Of a stretch of DNA of 58,442 bases, positions 16,699 to 24,890 are shown piece by piece. The notes under the pieces were generated by a model, which searched no databases, was not told where the DNA came from, and saw only the letters and a list, made by a program, of their open reading frames with translations. The position numbers were made by a program, and so were the translations under genes. The stretch lies in NCBI RefSeq assembly GCF_004343725.1, contig NZ_PTQW01000019.1, forward strand, positions 1,687 through 60,128, in the 5' to 3' direction. The first letter of the stretch is position 1. The number at the start of each line of letters is the position of its first letter. This stretch comes from Treponema sp. J25. Its GTDB lineage: Bacteria > Spirochaetota > Spirochaetia > Treponematales > Breznakiellaceae.

Positions 16699-17590
16699 TC
16701 ATCCGGCCCTGCCGGAGTAACTCCCGATTTTCTTCGTTCGAGAGGATCCGCAGGGCATCCTCCCGGTTGATGATGGGATCAGTAGGGGTAACTCCAAACA
16801 CCCCCTCTGCGAGAATACGGAGGGGGTATTCTCCCACCAGGGGAATGAGCGAATTCTGAAGCCCCGAAGGGGTCGGCAGAAGGATAGCCCGTTCATTCGT
16901 ATAATGTACAATGCCGTTCTGGCGGGCTATGGTGGGATCTACCATGGTCCGTTCATATACAAGATTCATGGCTGAGTCCCATATGCGGGGAAAAAGGCAA
17001 GGGATAAGGTAGCTTGTTTCTTTTTTCCCATGAATGGGCAGGGGATCCTTTGCAATAATAATGATTCCCGTGTAGGGGCGGCTTGCCACAGTGGTAAGCG
17101 GGCGCGGGAGGGAGCGGGGGCGGGTATGCTGAATAAGGGTGGCCAACAGGTGATGCAGGGGGAATGTGTAGGTGGCCACCAATTCGTCCTTTGGAAAATC
17201 AATATACGTGGAAAGGGGAGAAGCAGAAGATATATAGGTATCAAGCACATCGGGCAAAATCGTATTTTCTTTAAGCAGATCCGCGATAGTGGTGGTGCTG
17301 CTTACCTGGAGATTCAAGAAAAAGGGCCGAATTTGGGCAGGAAATTCCATCGTAAGCCGTTCCATTGCTTCGGTTCTGCCGGTGGGCAGTTGAATCCCGT
17401 TGGGCGTAAGGGCGAGTGCTGCCCGTACATGAATTTGATGACTTTCCCAGGAAAGGGTTGCCTGTCCCCGGATCTGTCCTTTTCCCCCTTGGGCAGGTGA
17501 AAGTCCCTGGGCGTCTATCAGAAAAGGAACACAAAATAAGAAAAACACCTCTTTTATCGTATGGTGCCCCTTTGTTTTCCTTATACGCAT
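16652..17590 (-). CDS. Secreted protein of unknown function downstream of the MltD-like gene
   Basis: A 312-aa protein with an N-terminal hydrophobic export signal (about residues 14-28, EVFFLFCVPFLIDAQG). The mature part begins with Gln/Gly-rich sequence and a strand-like TLSWESHQIHVRAALALTPNG. The middle contains RPYTGIIIIAKDPLPIHG and a domain ending RILAEGVFGVTPTDPIINREDALRILS. The pattern resembles spirochaete periplasmic proteins, but no family was recognised. It starts 28 bp after the transglycosylase stop (AGAGGGA before the ATG), so it is probably the third gene of a - strand operon for envelope or cell-wall work. Its end overlaps sppA by 47 bp tail to tail. Confidence 0.7.
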   Translation of the reverse strand: MRIRKTKGHHTIKEVFFLFCVPFLIDAQGLSPAQGGKGQIRGQATLSWESHQIHVRAALALTPNGIQLPTGRTEAMERLTMEFPAQIRPFFLNLQVSSTTTIADLLKENTILPDVLDTYISSASPLSTYIDFPKDELVATYTFPLHHLLATLIQHTRPRSLPRPLTTVASRPYTGIIIIAKDPLPIHGKKETSYLIPCLFPRIWDSAMNLVYERTMVDPTIARQNGIVHYTNERAILLPTPSGLQNSLIPLVGEYPLRILAEGVFGVTPTDPIINREDALRILSNEENRELLRQGRMIMVIADQQIEQTFSW

Positions 17591-17618
17591 GGTTCCCTCT
17601 TGAGCTTTTTGGGTTTTA

Positions 17619-18980
17619 TTAGTTTCTTATCGGCGTTTTTAGGACCAAACCTTCGCGAAGAATTGAGGTAAGCTCAAGCCCATTGACGGAGGCCAGAATT
17701 TCCGGGTCCACGTCGTAAGCCAGGGCGATGGACCACAGGGTTTCCCCTTTCTTTACCAGATGCCGGCCGTTAAATTGAATAGAATCATCGATGGTGGGGG
17801 CCGGTCGCTGGTATTCTCCCACCTGTTTTAAGGCAGGAATCTTGATGGTGCTTCCCAGTTTCAGGTAACGTTCCTGAATTCCGGGGTTGGCGTTCTTTAT
17901 AAGATCCACCGATACCCCGTAGTGGCGGGAAAGGGCCGAAAGGGTATCTCCTGAACGGATAGTGTAGTAGTAGTAACGGAGGAGTACCAGATCCTTTTGG
18001 GAAAGCACCGATTGTACAGCCTCCACATGCATCCGCGGAACCTTTAGCTGATAGTTCTTGTCTGCTGGAGTTACCCCATGGGTAAGTTCCTGGTTCCCTA
18101 TCTGTAACCATTGGGGTTCTATGCCGGCCTTTTCCGCTAAAAAGGTAATGTCCACCATTCTTCCTACAGGAAGCCGTTCCCATTCAATTACCTCTGGCCA
18201 CCAGGGTTCAAGGCCGTATCGGCCAGGATGGGAAAGAATTTCCGCCACCGCAAGGAATTTCGGTACATAGTGGGTGGTTTCAGTAGATATGGCCTTTTTT
18301 TCTATCAATTCCCAGTAGGTTTTGGCACCACTGCGGGCCAGGGCCCTTTGAATTGCACCTACCCCTGCATTGTAGGCCGCTAACGCCAGGGGCCAGTCCT
18401 TAAAGTAGCCGTAATTCTCTTTTAATTTTTCCAGGGCTCCTACCGTGGCTTTCCAGAAATCCCGCCGCTCATCGATCCAGGATGTGGTTTTCATATCAAA
18501 ATAGATGGAACTGTTTTTCATAAACTGCCAGAGGCCGGTGGCGCCTGACCTGCTTACCGCCCGAGGACTATAGGCTGACTCAATCACCGGTAAAAACACG
18601 AATTCCAGGGGAAGTTGTCGTTTTTCTATTTCCCTGCGAATAAATGTCAGATAGGGTTCACTCCGGCGGAACACCGTGGAAAGCCAGTTCTTACCCTCTG
18701 GACTTGTGTAGCTTGCAAGGTATTTTTTCGTAAGCGGATGATCCAGGCCTTCCTGTATAAAAAGGAGACGCTCCTCTTTCCCATGCCAGGAGAGGGGTAC
18801 TCCGTTTACAGAAAAGGTCCGTTCTTCCCCTGTGAAGGGCCCACTCCCCCGGATAGGACGAAGGGGTATCTCGATTTCCTGGCTTTCTGTTTTTTGAAGG
18901 GTTTCTACGACGTCCTGGGCAGAACCTATTCCTAAGCCCCCCAGAATGATGATCACCAACAGGGTTATTTCTTTTTTCAT
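17619..18980 (-). CDS. MltD-like lytic murein transglycosylase with two LysM domains
   Basis: A 453-aa periplasmic enzyme expected to cleave peptidoglycan glycan strands to 1,6-anhydro products. It has a signal peptide (MKKEITLLVIIILGGLGIGSAQ). An SLT catalytic domain follows, with the presumed catalytic Glu in LPVIESAYSPRA (E134), then SGATGLWQFM and LALAAYNAGVGAI. Two C-terminal LysM repeats, YTIRSGDTLSALSRHYGVS and HLVKKGETLWSIALAYDVD, bind glycan. ATG 18980 was chosen because it overlaps the upstream stop in an ATGA arrangement and begins a good signal peptide; the longer frame from 19010 would run through the neighbouring gene. Operon with the TPR lipoprotein before it and the unknown secreted protein after it. 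Confidence 0.9.
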   Translation of the reverse strand: MKKEITLLVIIILGGLGIGSAQDVVETLQKTESQEIEIPLRPIRGSGPFTGEERTFSVNGVPLSWHGKEERLLFIQEGLDHPLTKKYLASYTSPEGKNWLSTVFRRSEPYLTFIRREIEKRQLPLEFVFLPVIESAYSPRAVSRSGATGLWQFMKNSSIYFDMKTTSWIDERRDFWKATVGALEKLKENYGYFKDWPLALAAYNAGVGAIQRALARSGAKTYWELIEKKAISTETTHYVPKFLAVAEILSHPGRYGLEPWWPEVIEWERLPVGRMVDITFLAEKAGIEPQWLQIGNQELTHGVTPADKNYQLKVPRMHVEAVQSVLSQKDLVLLRYYYYTIRSGDTLSALSRHYGVSVDLIKNANPGIQERYLKLGSTIKIPALKQVGEYQRPAPTIDDSIQFNGRHLVKKGETLWSIALAYDVDPEILASVNGLELTSILREGLVLKTPIRN

Positions 18981-20083
18981 AGTTTTTCCCCATAGAAAAT
19001 ACCTGCCCATTCCCAGCGGCCATGGATATTGGGGTCGGCGGGAAAATTAATTTTTCGGAAGTAAAAGTACCAGGTGGACATCCGTTGACTCCATCCCCAG
19101 GTTTTTAGAAAAGCCTCGTTAGGATTAGAACTTGCGTCGACCTCAGCGGCATAGCGGATCCTGTTCCCCGCCATAAAGGGCGAAAAGGCTACTTCCTCTC
19201 CACTAGAACGATCGTCATATTCCTGTCCCCAGGAAAGGGCAAAAAAGTTTACCTTTGCTTTATAGCGATTAAGGAGGTTACTATTACCCGAATCCAGGGC
19301 CCCCTTTATGGCTTTAACCAGGGAGTCTAAAGAATCAAAGGTCCAATCCTTCGGGGAATTATAAAAGTCTACTATTTTTTTTGCATAGTCAAGGGCGTCA
19401 GGATATCCGGGTATGATGCTGGTATAGTAAGGAAGGAACTTAGAATAATTTTGAATAGCCTCTTCCCATTTGCCAATTTTTTCATAGTTTTTTGCAAGGA
19501 GAAAATAGGCTTTCCCAAGATCAATGTACTGGGGAAAGCGGCTTATCAATTCCTGGTAATACCAGATCTGCTGCTGCGGGTTGGGTACCAGTTCGATAAG
19601 CCTATTAAGACATTCCAGATGAATAGACTTGCCCTGTACCATAAGATCGGGATAGTTTTTCACTATCCTATCAAAATACAGGGCCGCCACCGGTTTCATC
19701 CCCTGCTCAAGATAGGCATAGGCGACCATGAAAAGAAGGTATGATTGATAGGGATCCTCTGGATGGGTGGTGCTCCAGAGGGTTACGAAGTTGATAAGCC
19801 GATGGTAATCCTTTGTCTGGAGATATTGGGTAGCTATTTCTCGTACAATTGAAAACTGGGTTTCGCCCGGATATGTTTCTTCCTGGAGGAGGCTAAAGAG
19901 ATCTGACAGGATGCTAGCCTGATATTGGGTGGGAGCGGTGGTAAAGTAGGAATCGGAGAAAAGGGACGATTTGTCTGTCAAAACACAGGAAAAAAGGAGC
20001 CCCCCTATTACTAAAAAAAGAAGGCATGTCTTTTTTGAGAAAGGTTCTCCCCGCCATCTTTGATACGCGATAGGCCACTTCAT
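18977..20083 (-). CDS. TPR-containing probable lipoprotein
   Basis: A 368-aa exported protein. A hydrophobic segment (about residues 20-33) ends in LLFSC, a likely lipobox, so it may be a lipoprotein anchored in the envelope. The body contains TPR-like helical pairs such as YLLFMVAYAYLEQGMKPVAALYFDRIV and KAYFLLAKNYEKIGKWEEAIQNYSKF. The C-terminal 130 residues form a separate, less helical domain rich in Trp and Tyr. It overlaps the transglycosylase start by 4 bp, which suggests the two work together, for example by tethering the enzyme; that role is inferred. A -10-like TAGTAT lies 9 bp before the ATG and no ribosome site is seen, so translation may be leaderless. Confidence 0.75.
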   Translation of the reverse strand: MKWPIAYQRWRGEPFSKKTCLLFLVIGGLLFSCVLTDKSSLFSDSYFTTAPTQYQASILSDLFSLLQEETYPGETQFSIVREIATQYLQTKDYHRLINFVTLWSTTHPEDPYQSYLLFMVAYAYLEQGMKPVAALYFDRIVKNYPDLMVQGKSIHLECLNRLIELVPNPQQQIWYYQELISRFPQYIDLGKAYFLLAKNYEKIGKWEEAIQNYSKFLPYYTSIIPGYPDALDYAKKIVDFYNSPKDWTFDSLDSLVKAIKGALDSGNSNLLNRYKAKVNFFALSWGQEYDDRSSGEEVAFSPFMAGNRIRYAAEVDASSNPNEAFLKTWGWSQRMSTWYFYFRKINFPADPNIHGRWEWAGIFYGEKL

Positions 20084-20092
20084 GGGAATTTG

Positions 20093-20145
20093 ATACTACC
20101 ATAGGCCTTTTCCCATTGGCAAGAAGTGGTATCTCTCGTTATACT
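20093..20145. promoter_or_regulatory. Back-to-back divergent promoters sharing one -35 region
   Basis: For the + strand, TTGGCA (20116-20121) and TATACT (20140-20145) are 18 bp apart. For the - strand, TTGCCA (20122-20117) and TAGTAT (20098-20093) are also 18 bp apart. The two -35 boxes overlap in TTGGCAA. Both -10 boxes lie only 8-9 bp from the respective ATG. Confidence 0.5.
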
Positions 20146-20153
20146 CAATACAA

Positions 20154-20759
20154 ATGAAAAACTCCTTACACCATTTTTGGATAGGTCGTTTACTGTTTAC
20201 GCTGGGAGTAACCTTCACCATCCTGGGGAGTATTCTCTGTCTTTCTATAGTGAAAGGGGTCTCTAAACTTGTGGTATTGCCCGCCGCTTTCTTTTTGATT
20301 CTGGGCGCCCTTTTTGCGTATACGGCGGTTCAGGTGAGCCGAAAAAGTGGGTACCTATACTTTTCTGCCTTTTGCTTTCAGATAGGGCTTCTTGTGTTGG
20401 GTCTAGCCCTCCAGATTATTCCCATTCCTTTCTATCGATTGTGGCCTCTCCTTGCTATTATTGCGGGACTTTCCTTTATACCGGTAATCCGTTTTAATAA
20501 AAGAAAACCAGTGGCGGTATTTTTAGTACCTGCCATTGCGTTTGTCGGTATCGGAGTGGTACTGCTCATATTTTCTTTCCATGTGGTGGATTTCTCCTTC
20601 CGTCGTTTTCTTATTACGTGGTGGCCCCTTTTCCTTTTGATAGGGGGTCTTATGCTTTTTCTCATTTCTTTATTTCCCTTCGAACCTAAAGAGGTGCATA
20701 AAAAGCAAAGAATACAACGTCCTCATAAAAGACCTCTTTCAAAGGACGGAACAGAATAA
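20154..20759 (+). CDS. Multi-pass membrane protein, unknown
   Basis: A 201-aa integral membrane protein with about six hydrophobic helices (about 10-31, 36-58, 66-87, 90-107, 115-138 and 148-170) and a basic C-terminal tail (KEVHKKQRIQRPHKRPLSK). The paired short helices with RLWPLLAIIAGLSFI and ITWWPLFLLIGGLMLF resemble LiaI/LiaF-type transmembrane segments of envelope-stress sensors; this is only a resemblance. The TPR lipoprotein gene starts 1 bp after its stop, so the two are one operon. No Shine-Dalgarno precedes the ATG, and the -10 box lies 8 bp upstream. Confidence 0.7.
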   Translation: MKNSLHHFWIGRLLFTLGVTFTILGSILCLSIVKGVSKLVVLPAAFFLILGALFAYTAVQVSRKSGYLYFSAFCFQIGLLVLGLALQIIPIPFYRLWPLLAIIAGLSFIPVIRFNKRKPVAVFLVPAIAFVGIGVVLLIFSFHVVDFSFRRFLITWWPLFLLIGGLMLFLISLFPFEPKEVHKKQRIQRPHKRPLSKDGTE

Positions 20760-20760
20760 G

Positions 20761-22458
20761 ATGGTTATGCAGAGGGTAGGGCTCCTTCTCTTGTTCAGCG
20801 TCCTGTTCTATGTTTCCTGTGTTTCTTCTCCCCACGAACGGACCTCAAAAGAGACCCCTATCGGAATAAAGGACCCACCGAACGCTTCTGCAGGCCGCTC
20901 TGGGGGGCTTTCGGAAGAAATCCGGCAACTGGTAGAACGGGGTAATCCTACAAGTCTTCTACGGGCCCTTGATATTATTCGAAGCAGAGAACTGGGAGAA
21001 AGCGAATTTGGCCGGGCCATGAATGGGGTTATTGTCACCATCCTGAAACGGGTATATCCTGATATTGGGGGGGATTTCCCTCCCATAGATCCTCCCCTTA
21101 CCAGCGGCTACACAAAAATATTACGGGATATAGAGCGGAACGCCTATGTTCCCGCGGCTGCTACCTCTACAGATTTTATAGAACTGGTGGTTCCCTTTCT
21201 GGCGTACCTTCAGGAAACCCGTCTAGAACGGCTAGCGGTGGCAGAGCCGGACCTCATGCGGGCATCTCAGCTGTTTCCTTCATCGGTACTGGTTCCCCTT
21301 TTTTGGGGGATTATAGATGAACGACGGAATAATACCTCTGAGGCAATGCGAAAATACCGGCAAGCCTACGAACTTGCCTCAGATTGTTATCCTGCGGCGG
21401 TTAATCTTGCAAAGCTGTTAGCAAAGGAGGGGGCCTACCAGGAGGCCCTTGTACTTCTCCAGGAAAGTCTTACCCGCTATCCTGATAGTCGCACCATAAA
21501 ACGGCAAATGGCATTGGTCTATTATCAATCTCGTAATTGGTCCCGGGCAGAAATGGCGGTTGCAGAACTTTTACAACGGGATACGAAGGATACGGAACTC
21601 CTCCTTATTCGTTCCCATGTCCTCGTAGAACAGGGAAAATACTCACAGGCTGCCGCAGCCCTCGATGCCTATGCCACATTTGATGCAACCAATCCTCTGT
21701 ATTTGTATCTTCGTGCCCGACTTCAAATGGAGGGCTACCAAAATCGAGATGCGGCCCTTACCTATCTTCGATCGCTGGTAAAGGCCTATCCCGATAATGT
21801 GGAGGGGCTTTCTTATTTTGTGCGACTCCTGCTGGGTTCTTCCCGGCAGGAAGAGAAAAACGAAGGCCAGGCCCTGCTAAGCCAGCTTATGAGTATGGGG
21901 TCCCTTTCGCCTCCCATTCTGGAATTGGTGGTTCAGAATGCCATTTCCCGAGAAACCTGGTCGGAGGCCCTTACCTATGGGGAAATGCTCCTTAAAGAAC
22001 GAGGCTCTTCCTCTGATAAAATGCTTCTGTATCAGGTGTATAAGGGTCTGGGGGACCATCCCAGGGCCCTTGCGATAGCTCAGGACCTTTTTCAGGCCTC
22101 CCCCGAAAGCGATGACACTATTTTGCTATATGTGGAGGCCCTGATTCTCTCAGGAAAACGGGACCTTGCCCAAACTCTTATTGACCAGCGGCTAACCCAG
22201 GTCCCTGCGGGTGCAAGGAGAAGTCAGTATTTTTATATGCGCAGCCTCCTGAGAACCGACGAAGAGCAGGCTTTGAACGATCTTCGTTCAAGCCTTTTTG
22301 AAGATCCCCGTAATATCAATGCGCTTATCAGTATGCTCGAAATTTATGATCGCCGGAAAGATGAACGCCGGGCCCTGTACTATTATAAACAGGCGGTTGC
22401 CCTGAATCCCGATCATCCTCGACTTCAAAAATACAAAAAACAATACGGAAGCTTATAA
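20761..22458 (+). CDS. TPR-repeat lipoprotein
   Basis: A 565-aa lipoprotein: hydrophobic signal then lipobox FYVSC (Cys about residue 20). A Ser/Pro-rich linker and a helical N-terminal domain precede many TPR-like repeats, for example AMRKYRQAYELASDCYPAAVNLAKLL, NWSRAEMAVAELLQRD and KYSQAAAALDAYATFD. The last, RRALYYYKQAVALNPDHPRLQK, is near the C-terminus. Such proteins usually act as scaffolds in the periplasm or at the outer membrane. It follows the membrane protein with a 1-bp gap; ATG 20761 has no clear ribosome site, and a second ATG lies at 20767. Function unknown beyond the fold. Confidence 0.8.
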   Translation: MVMQRVGLLLLFSVLFYVSCVSSPHERTSKETPIGIKDPPNASAGRSGGLSEEIRQLVERGNPTSLLRALDIIRSRELGESEFGRAMNGVIVTILKRVYPDIGGDFPPIDPPLTSGYTKILRDIERNAYVPAAATSTDFIELVVPFLAYLQETRLERLAVAEPDLMRASQLFPSSVLVPLFWGIIDERRNNTSEAMRKYRQAYELASDCYPAAVNLAKLLAKEGAYQEALVLLQESLTRYPDSRTIKRQMALVYYQSRNWSRAEMAVAELLQRDTKDTELLLIRSHVLVEQGKYSQAAAALDAYATFDATNPLYLYLRARLQMEGYQNRDAALTYLRSLVKAYPDNVEGLSYFVRLLLGSSRQEEKNEGQALLSQLMSMGSLSPPILELVVQNAISRETWSEALTYGEMLLKERGSSSDKMLLYQVYKGLGDHPRALAIAQDLFQASPESDDTILLYVEALILSGKRDLAQTLIDQRLTQVPAGARRSQYFYMRSLLRTDEEQALNDLRSSLFEDPRNINALISMLEIYDRRKDERRALYYYKQAVALNPDHPRLQKYKKQYGSL

Positions 22459-22476
22459 TTCTCCCTCTTTTTAATA

Positions 22477-22524
22477 AATTAATAATCATTATTAATTGAT
22501 ATTTTCTCTTTCTCCCTTTATAAT
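22477..22524 (+). promoter_or_regulatory. Strong promoter with a PerR/Fur-like operator
   Basis: TTGATA (22496-22501) and TATAAT (22519-22524) have an ideal 17-bp spacer. A perfect palindrome with core ATTAATAATCATTATTAAT (22478-22496, arms extending one more base each side) ends on the -35. It matches the shape of PerR/Fur boxes (7-1-7, TTATAATnATTATAA), which suits the oxidative-stress genes that follow. Confidence 0.75.
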
Positions 22525-22584
22525 CTTAGGGAAGGAAATCGGCGGAAAGGCTGGTTTCCTGCGATTTTTATAATGGAGGCGCCT

Positions 22585-23160
22585 ATGGCCAGCTTAAAGG
22601 GAACGCGTACTGAGAAAAACTTGCTTGCCGCCTTTGCGGGAGAGTCTCAGGCCAGGAATCGGTACACCTTCTATGCCAGCAAAGCGAAGGAAGAGGGGTA
22701 TATCCAGATTTCCCAGATCTTTGAAGAAACGGCGAATCAGGAAAAGGAGCATGCCAAACGGCTTTTCAAGTTTTTGGAAGGGGGGGAGGTAAAGATAGAA
22801 GCTTCCTTCCCTGCCGGCCTCATTGGCACCACCGCCGAAAACCTCTTGGAAGCGGCCAGTGGGGAAAATTACGAATGGCAGACCATGTACCCCGAATTTG
22901 CCCGCATTGCCCGGGAAGAAGGTTTTTCGGCCATTGCGACGGTTTTTGAGTCCATTGCGGTTGCAGAAAAGCAACATGCCCGACGGTACGAAAAGCTCAG
23001 AGCTAATGTTCTGGATGGTACGGTATTTAAAAAGGACCACCCGGTGATGTGGCGTTGTCTTAACTGTGGTTATATCTATGAAGGCCTGGAAGCGCCTAAG
23101 GCCTGCCCCGCCTGTGCCCATCCCCAGGCCTATTTTGAACTGCTTGCAGAAAATTGGTAG
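22585..23160 (+). CDS. rbr: Rubrerythrin
   Basis: Rubrerythrin, 191 aa, an NADH-linked (through rubredoxin) peroxide reductase of anaerobes. The N-terminal ferritin-like four-helix domain has the di-iron ligands in [17 protein letters not shown] and [13 protein letters not shown], repeated in [24 protein letters not shown]. The C-terminal rubredoxin-like domain has CLNCGY and CPACAH as the Fe(Cys)4 site. ATG 22585 was chosen because GGAGG lies 7 bp upstream; an earlier ATG at 22573 is itself just in front of that site. First gene of the operon with superoxide reductase and rubredoxin, behind a PerR-like operator. Confidence 0.96.
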   Translation: MASLKGTRTEKNLLAAFAGESQARNRYTFYASKAKEEGYIQISQIFEETANQEKEHAKRLFKFLEGGEVKIEASFPAGLIGTTAENLLEAASGENYEWQTMYPEFARIAREEGFSAIATVFESIAVAEKQHARRYEKLRANVLDGTVFKKDHPVMWRCLNCGYIYEGLEAPKACPACAHPQAYFELLAENW

Positions 23161-23179
23161 TCCTAAGGAGGGAAAATCT

Positions 23180-23554
23180 ATGGCCGTGTTATTTGGTATT
23201 TACAAGTGCGATATTTGTGGTAATATCGTAGAGGTGCTCCACGAGGGTGTGGGGGACCTTGTCTGCTGCGGCAAACCCATGAGGCTTTTTGTTGAAAACA
23301 CCAGCGATGGGGCCCGGGAAAAACATGTGCCGGTGATTGAAAAGACAAGCACCGGCTACAAGGTGAGTGTGGGTTCGGTACTCCATCCCATGGAAGAAAA
23401 GCATTATATTGAATGGATTGAACTGGTGGCCGATGGGGTCCGATATCGCAAGTACCTTAAACCGGGAGATACACCGGTAGCGGAATTTGCTGTCCAGGCA
23501 AGCACCGTAACAGCCCGGGAATATTGCAACCTCCATGGGTTGTGGAAAGCGTAA
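23180..23554 (+). CDS. dfx: Superoxide reductase (desulfoferrodoxin, 2Fe type)
   Basis: A 124-aa two-iron superoxide reductase, reducing superoxide to hydrogen peroxide without making oxygen. The N-terminal desulforedoxin centre has C10, C13, C29 and C30. The catalytic Fe(His)4Cys site is visible as H49 (in EKHVP, with the conserved Glu-Lys), H69, H75, C116 and H119 (CNLHG). All ligands are present, so it should be active. AAGGAGG lies 6-9 bp before ATG 23180. It follows rubrerythrin by 19 bp; the peroxide it makes would be removed by rubrerythrin, and rubredoxin from the next gene would supply electrons to both. Confidence 0.96.
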   Translation: MAVLFGIYKCDICGNIVEVLHEGVGDLVCCGKPMRLFVENTSDGAREKHVPVIEKTSTGYKVSVGSVLHPMEEKHYIEWIELVADGVRYRKYLKPGDTPVAEFAVQASTVTAREYCNLHGLWKA

Positions 23555-23572
23555 AAGAAAAGGAGGCGAAGA

Positions 23573-23734
23573 ATGAAGAAATACGTATGTGATGTCTGTG
23601 GCTATATTTACGATCCTGCTGCGGGGGACCCCGACAACGGCGTCGCACCGGGGACTCCCTTTGAAAAGCTCCCTGCCGATTGGGTTTGTCCCATGTGTGG
23701 GGCTGGAAAGGATGATTTTTCTCCGGTAGAATAA
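23573..23734 (+). CDS. rub: Rubredoxin
   Basis: A 53-aa rubredoxin, the small Fe(Cys)4 electron carrier. Sequence [19 protein letters not shown] at the start and [13 protein letters not shown] near the end give both CxxC knuckles (C6, C9, C39, C42), and the length is exactly typical. AGGAGG lies 7 bp before ATG 23573. Third gene of the oxidative-stress operon; it probably shuttles electrons to rubrerythrin and superoxide reductase. Confidence 0.95.
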   Translation: MKKYVCDVCGYIYDPAAGDPDNGVAPGTPFEKLPADWVCPMCGAGKDDFSPVE

Positions 23735-23748
23735 GAAGCAAAAATAAA

Positions 23749-23782
23749 GGGGAGGGAACCGCTGATGGGCTGGTACCTCCCC
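23749..23782 (+). other. Hairpin between rubredoxin and the next small gene
   Basis: GGGGAGG (23749-23755) pairs with CCTCCCC (23776-23782), with ACC/GGT pairing inside. No T-run follows. It may stabilise or attenuate the operon mRNA. Confidence 0.35.
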
Positions 23783-23801
23783 CTGGGGGTAGGTAAAGTC
23801 T

Positions 23802-24122
23802 ATGATTTCGCGAGAGGATTTTGTGTTTACCATTGGGTATGATGGCCCGGTGGCGGTGGTGGATGGGCAGGCGAAAAAACGTTATGGTTCACTCAGTACC
23901 CGGGAGTTGGCTGAAAAGGGTCTGTTCCGGGCGGCCTATGCTTCGGCTTTGTACTCTAAGATGTATCCACCTAGCCATAATCCTCAGGCAGGAGAAGAGG
24001 AACTGCGCATCTTTGCGGAAATATACAATCGGGTTGCGGGTACCAATTATGGTCCCGATGCTCCCTTTGATCGACTTTTCGGGGTTTTCCCGATAGAAGT
24101 GCAAAAGGTAAAAATTTTGTAA
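23802..24122 (+). CDS. Small hypothetical protein after the oxidative-stress operon
   Basis: A 106-aa soluble protein with no signal peptide or metal-binding cysteines. It begins MISREDFVFTIGYDGPVAVVD and has a helical middle (TRELAEKGLFRAAYASALYSK). It starts 67 bp after rubredoxin, on the same strand. No good ribosome site is visible before ATG 23802. The composition and the long frame support a real gene. No family recognised. Confidence 0.55.
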   Translation: MISREDFVFTIGYDGPVAVVDGQAKKRYGSLSTRELAEKGLFRAAYASALYSKMYPPSHNPQAGEEELRIFAEIYNRVAGTNYGPDAPFDRLFGVFPIEVQKVKIL

Positions 24123-24150
24123 GGTTTTGTCTTTATCTTATAATTAATAA

Positions 24151-24361
24151 ATAAAGGGCAGGAAGGTCGCTGAAAAGGTTCGCTCGGCTTTTTCTCTTTT
24201 GATAAAAGGATTACCACTGTCTTGAATAGTAGCCACCGCCGGTTATAAAAAAGAGGAGGCCCTTTTTAGGGAGATATTTTTCCTTTTTGAGAAGCAGTGG
24301 TTCTGATTTTGTAGGAAAGATAAACGCCAGGGAAGGAACCTTCTCTGGCGTTTTTGTTTTT
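24151..24361 (+). ncRNA. Candidate small structured RNA between two operons
   Basis: The stretch 24123-24477 has no convincing gene. A promoter-like TTGTAA (24117-24122), 16 bp, TATAAT (24139-24144) would start a transcript near 24151, and a strong intrinsic terminator ends at 24361, giving about 210 nt. Inside, ACCACTG near 24211 can pair with CAGTGGT near 24295, enclosing nested pairing including CCCTTTTTAGGG. Size and shape would suit a 6S-like or other small RNA; no known family was recognised. Confidence 0.35.
24323..24361 (+). terminator. Strong intrinsic terminator
   Basis: AACGCCAGGGAAGG (24323-24336) pairs with CCTTCTCTGGCGTT (24339-24352) with one G-T wobble, followed by TTTTGTTTTT. 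It ends either the candidate small RNA or the oxidative-stress operon. Confidence 0.85.
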
Positions 24362-24416
24362 CAAAATTGATAATCTGAAAGCTCTGTACTGGTTTTAAAT
24401 GACTTTTTCCATGTGC

Positions 24417-24445
24417 TTGACCGTTCTAGGAGCCTGTGGTATTTT
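24417..24445 (+). promoter_or_regulatory. Promoter of yajC-secD-secF
   Basis: TTGACC (24417-24422) and TATTTT (24440-24445) are spaced by 17 bp, about 30 bp before the yajC start. Confidence 0.5.
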
Positions 24446-24477
24446 AGCTAGAACTCTTGTATCTAAAGGATGTATCT

Positions 24478-24843
24478 ATGACCACGATAGAATCTTTCTT
24501 TTCTTTGTTTCCCTTACAGAGCGCACCGGCTAACACCACCGCCTCTTTTGTGGGGAGTTTAATTCCTTTTCTTTTAGTGATCGGGATTTTTTATTTCTTG
24601 ATTATCCGGCCTCAGAACAAAAAGCAGAAAGAGACGGAAAAAATGCTTGCCTCCCTTAAAAAAGGGGATAAGGTGGTCACCATCGGTGGAGTCCACGGGA
24701 TTATCCACGCCGTGAAAGACACCACGGTAGTTCTTAAGGTGGATGATGCCACCAAGATTGAGTTTAGCCGGAATGCCATCGCCAGTGTGCTGGAAGCGGC
24801 TAAAGCCTCATCGGACGAAACGGTAACCGAAGAAAAGAAATAA
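24478..24843 (+). CDS. yajC: Preprotein translocase subunit YajC
   Basis: YajC, 121 aa, an accessory inner-membrane subunit of the Sec translocon. One transmembrane helix (about 24-42, LIPFLLVIGIFYFLIIRPQ) is followed by the signature RPQNKKQKETEKMLASLKKGDKVV and a small cytoplasmic beta domain (TIGGVHGIIHAV). ATG 24478 has AAAGGA 7 bp upstream; an upstream in-frame TTG at 24457 lacks a site. First gene of the yajC-secD-secF operon. Confidence 0.93.
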   Translation: MTTIESFFSLFPLQSAPANTTASFVGSLIPFLLVIGIFYFLIIRPQNKKQKETEKMLASLKKGDKVVTIGGVHGIIHAVKDTTVVLKVDDATKIEFSRNAIASVLEAAKASSDETVTEEKK

Positions 24844-24890
24844 TTTTCACTGATTTAAAATCTAGAATCAGGAAAGGGTGGAGCAACGGC

